This document shows positions 62,656 to 64,000 of a stretch of DNA of 64,000 nt, in pieces. Every line of letters starts with the position of its first letter. Position 1 is the stretch's first letter. The notes beneath the pieces were generated by a model. That model was not told where the DNA came from. It did no database searches and saw nothing but the letters and a program-made list of their open reading frames with translations. The stretch is taken from positions 1,241,958 through 1,305,957 of the forward strand of contig NZ_JAKVOI010000001.1 in assembly GCF_022482905.1 (NCBI RefSeq). Reading direction: 5' to 3'. Both the position numbers and the translations under genes were made by a program. The DNA comes from Clostridium sp. Lineage in GTDB: Bacteria; Bacillota; Clostridia; Clostridiales; Clostridiaceae.

Positions 62656-63513
62656 TTATTTTTTCTTAACAGAAATCCAAATTTCACTGTAGTAGTTTTC
62701 ATCTTGATTACCTTGTGGGTAATCATCTATATTGGTGTACATTTCAATATTATAACCTGCTGCAATTTCATAATCCTTGCAATTAGGCAGCCATTCTGAA
62801 AAAATTTTTCTGTTCACATCTTGCAGAGATTTCGGCATTTCGCCCTTGCAAACAAAAACAGCCCACGTGTGTTTAGGAATAATCTTTGTAACAAAACCAG
62901 TAGGTATTTCTATAGACGGATTATAATTGTCTGCAATCAAATATTCAAACTCATCTGAACCCATGCTCTCATCTATGCATACTCCGTACATTCCGCATAC
63001 AAATTTCTCCTTTCCTGTTTGATAATGCTCTGTCCAAAACTGTGGAATTTCTGTAGTTGCACTATCATATTTAAACACCTTTGATACGCCCATGACAGTA
63101 AATGAATCTTTTTCAACAATTTTGTAATCCATAATATAACCGCCTTCCAATGAAAATTTGATTTTCAGAGGAGCAAACGATTTAATCATTGCTCCATCTT
63201 TTCGAACAGCAGTAGGTGTGACACCATGAAATCGAGTAAAAGCTCTTGTGAAACTATTAGGTGAGGCATAGCCATATTTCAGTGCAATATCAATTATTTT
63301 TTCATCAGTAGAAACAAGCTCACTACCGGCAATGGTAAGCCTGCGTTGTCTGATATACTCTCCCACCGTAAAACCACAAAGCATTGCAAAGCCTTTTTGG
63401 AAATAGAATGGAGACATAAATGTTCTTTTTGCAATATTTTTTATTGTGATTTCTTCAGTGATATTCTCCTCAATATAGTTAATAGCTTCACCAATTTCTT
63501 CAATCCATCCCAT
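62656..63513 (-). CDS. AraC-family regulator with GyrI-like effector domain
   Basis: This 285-aa regulator has two N-terminal HTH motifs of the AraC/XylS type (ITIKNIAKRTFMSPFYFQKGF and IIDIALKYGYASPNSFTRAF; the signature HGVTPTAVRKDG follows), then a C-terminal GyrI-like small-molecule-binding domain (about 125-285, with WAVFVCKGEMPKSL). This is the Rob/SoxS-like architecture used for multidrug responses. ATG 63513 (MGWIEEIGE) is taken as start; ATG 63522 is possible. Target genes are unknown. Confidence 0.88.
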   Translation of the reverse strand: MGWIEEIGEAINYIEENITEEITIKNIAKRTFMSPFYFQKGFAMLCGFTVGEYIRQRRLTIAGSELVSTDEKIIDIALKYGYASPNSFTRAFTRFHGVTPTAVRKDGAMIKSFAPLKIKFSLEGGYIMDYKIVEKDSFTVMGVSKVFKYDSATTEIPQFWTEHYQTGKEKFVCGMYGVCIDESMGSDEFEYLIADNYNPSIEIPTGFVTKIIPKHTWAVFVCKGEMPKSLQDVNRKIFSEWLPNCKDYEIAAGYNIEMYTNIDDYPQGNQDENYYSEIWISVKKK

Positions 63514-63522
63514 AATCATCAT

Positions 63523-63738
63523 CCCACTGTTTGTAAATCTATCTTATCTATTTTCAAGCGGTTATTCCCGACTTTTTGTGTTATATTTTGTCCCGTCTAA
63601 AAGATTAAGCAGCATTTATTTTCTCAATATTTTCTGCATTGCTTTATCTTTTTGAAATTCTCCCTTGCTTTTTATAAAAAATAATTATCACATTTTACAA
63701 ATAATCATAAGTTCCAAACTGCAGCATAAATTTAGAAC
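63523..63738 (-). other. Intergenic stretch with a short coding remnant
   Basis: The minus strand near 63605-63665 reads EFQKDKAMQKILRK then stop, resembling the DNAMQKIAADLNA end upstream of the other VOC gene (59690-59720). Both look like 3' ends of a lost gene. The rest of the 216 bp shows nothing. Confidence 0.3.
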
Positions 63739-64000
63739 TTATTTATTAAATGAACCAATCTCAATAAGATTACCCTCAGGGTCTGCAATATAACATGTCC
63801 TTTGACCCCAAGGTTCTGTTGTTGGTTTCATCACGGAATCTACTCCTTTAGAAATGATATTTTCATATGCTAAATCCACATCTTCATGTTTGGAAACACT
63901 TAAAGCAATCTCATAATGACCATTTATACCGTTAACATAATTGAATCGTTTATTTGTCATTTTTTCAAAATCATTTCTTCCGTAAAACATAAACAATACT
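63739..64000 (-). CDS. VOC-family protein (5' partial, runs off the right edge)
   Basis: The visible 85 residues end a VOC domain: YEIALSVSKHEDVDLAYENII, then PWGQRTCYIADPEGNLIEIGSFNK. The last part closely follows the VOC protein at 59240 (PWNQRTALFADPDGNIHEI). The frame is open to base 64000, so the start is outside the window. Confidence 0.8.
   Translation of the reverse strand, partial: VLFMFYGRNDFEKMTNKRFNYVNGINGHYEIALSVSKHEDVDLAYENIISKGVDSVMKPTTEPWGQRTCYIADPEGNLIEIGSFNK

Noticed and set aside
62633-62695. Short TTG frame with AAAGGAG upstream (about 20 codons)
   Set aside because: Antisense to the 3' end of the AraC-type gene and without similarity; too short to support.

Overview
The window reads as chromosomal DNA of a low-GC, endospore-forming, anaerobic Clostridium. 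The base composition is strongly AT-rich. Sporulation genes (spoVAC-D-E, an alpha/beta-type SASP, a Spo0E-like gene) and oxygen-defence genes typical of strict anaerobes (two rubrerythrins, a bacteriohemerythrin) are present. An electron-bifurcating lactate dehydrogenase set of the Acetobacterium type suggests the acetogen-related clostridia (C. ljungdahlii/autoethanogenum-like). That placement is an inference from gene content only.

Layout. 1-8.3 kb (+): miaB (5' end outside the window), mutS, mutL, miaA, hfq and an aluminium-resistance/methionine gamma-lyase-like gene, i.e. mismatch repair plus tRNA isopentenyl/methylthio modification. 8.3-10.5 kb: lexA, a divergent Cys-rich gene sharing LexA-box-like sites, and a XerC/D-type recombinase. 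10.5-11.1 kb: a 690-bp non-coding stretch packed with perfect or near-perfect inverted repeats. 11.1-15.4 kb: a three-gene split acyl-CoA dehydratase activase operon, yitT, and a DUF3006 gene. 15.6-22.4 kb (-): complete trpEGDCFBA operon behind a promoter and a Trp T-box. 22.4-24.3 kb (-): spoVAC-D-E. 24.5-32.8 kb (-): lactate utilisation (GntR/LldR-type regulator, lactate permease, LarA racemase, EtfB, EtfA, FAD-lactate dehydrogenase) with a decayed second permease copy and two identical operator cores. 32.8-37.7 kb (-): RNase-H-like protein, HAD hydrolase, metI-metN behind an S-box riboswitch, and an amino-acid permease. 38-43.9 kb: rubrerythrins, membrane-anchored MutS homologue, hemerythrin, phage-holin-like membrane protein, M29 aminopeptidase, SASP. 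44-52 kb: PHP phosphoesterase, M18 aminopeptidase, CorA, 5-formyl-THF cyclo-ligase, HprK, a 52-aa Spo0E-like gene and a HelD-type helicase. 52-56.2 kb: HlyD/ABC/MacB-like exporter, ECF S component, peptide deformylase. 56.2-64 kb: radical SAM protein, methyltransferase, two VOC proteins, XRE regulator with partner membrane protein, nitroreductase, YhfC-type protein, a type I toxin-antitoxin locus, and an AraC/GyrI-type regulator.

Most unusual signals. Two genes (mutS and the first activase gene) have a strong Shine-Dalgarno sequence 40-44 nt from the start, with an intervening stem-loop that would bring the two to about 10 and 7 nt. A 32-aa holin-like toxin gene has a hidden SD and a convergent antisense RNA with its own promoter and terminator. 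A Spo0E-like gene lies behind four helically phased DnaA-box-like 9-mers. The XRE, LldR-type, LexA and exporter genes have clear repeat-type operator candidates. Functional names rest on recognised protein motifs; no database search was possible.
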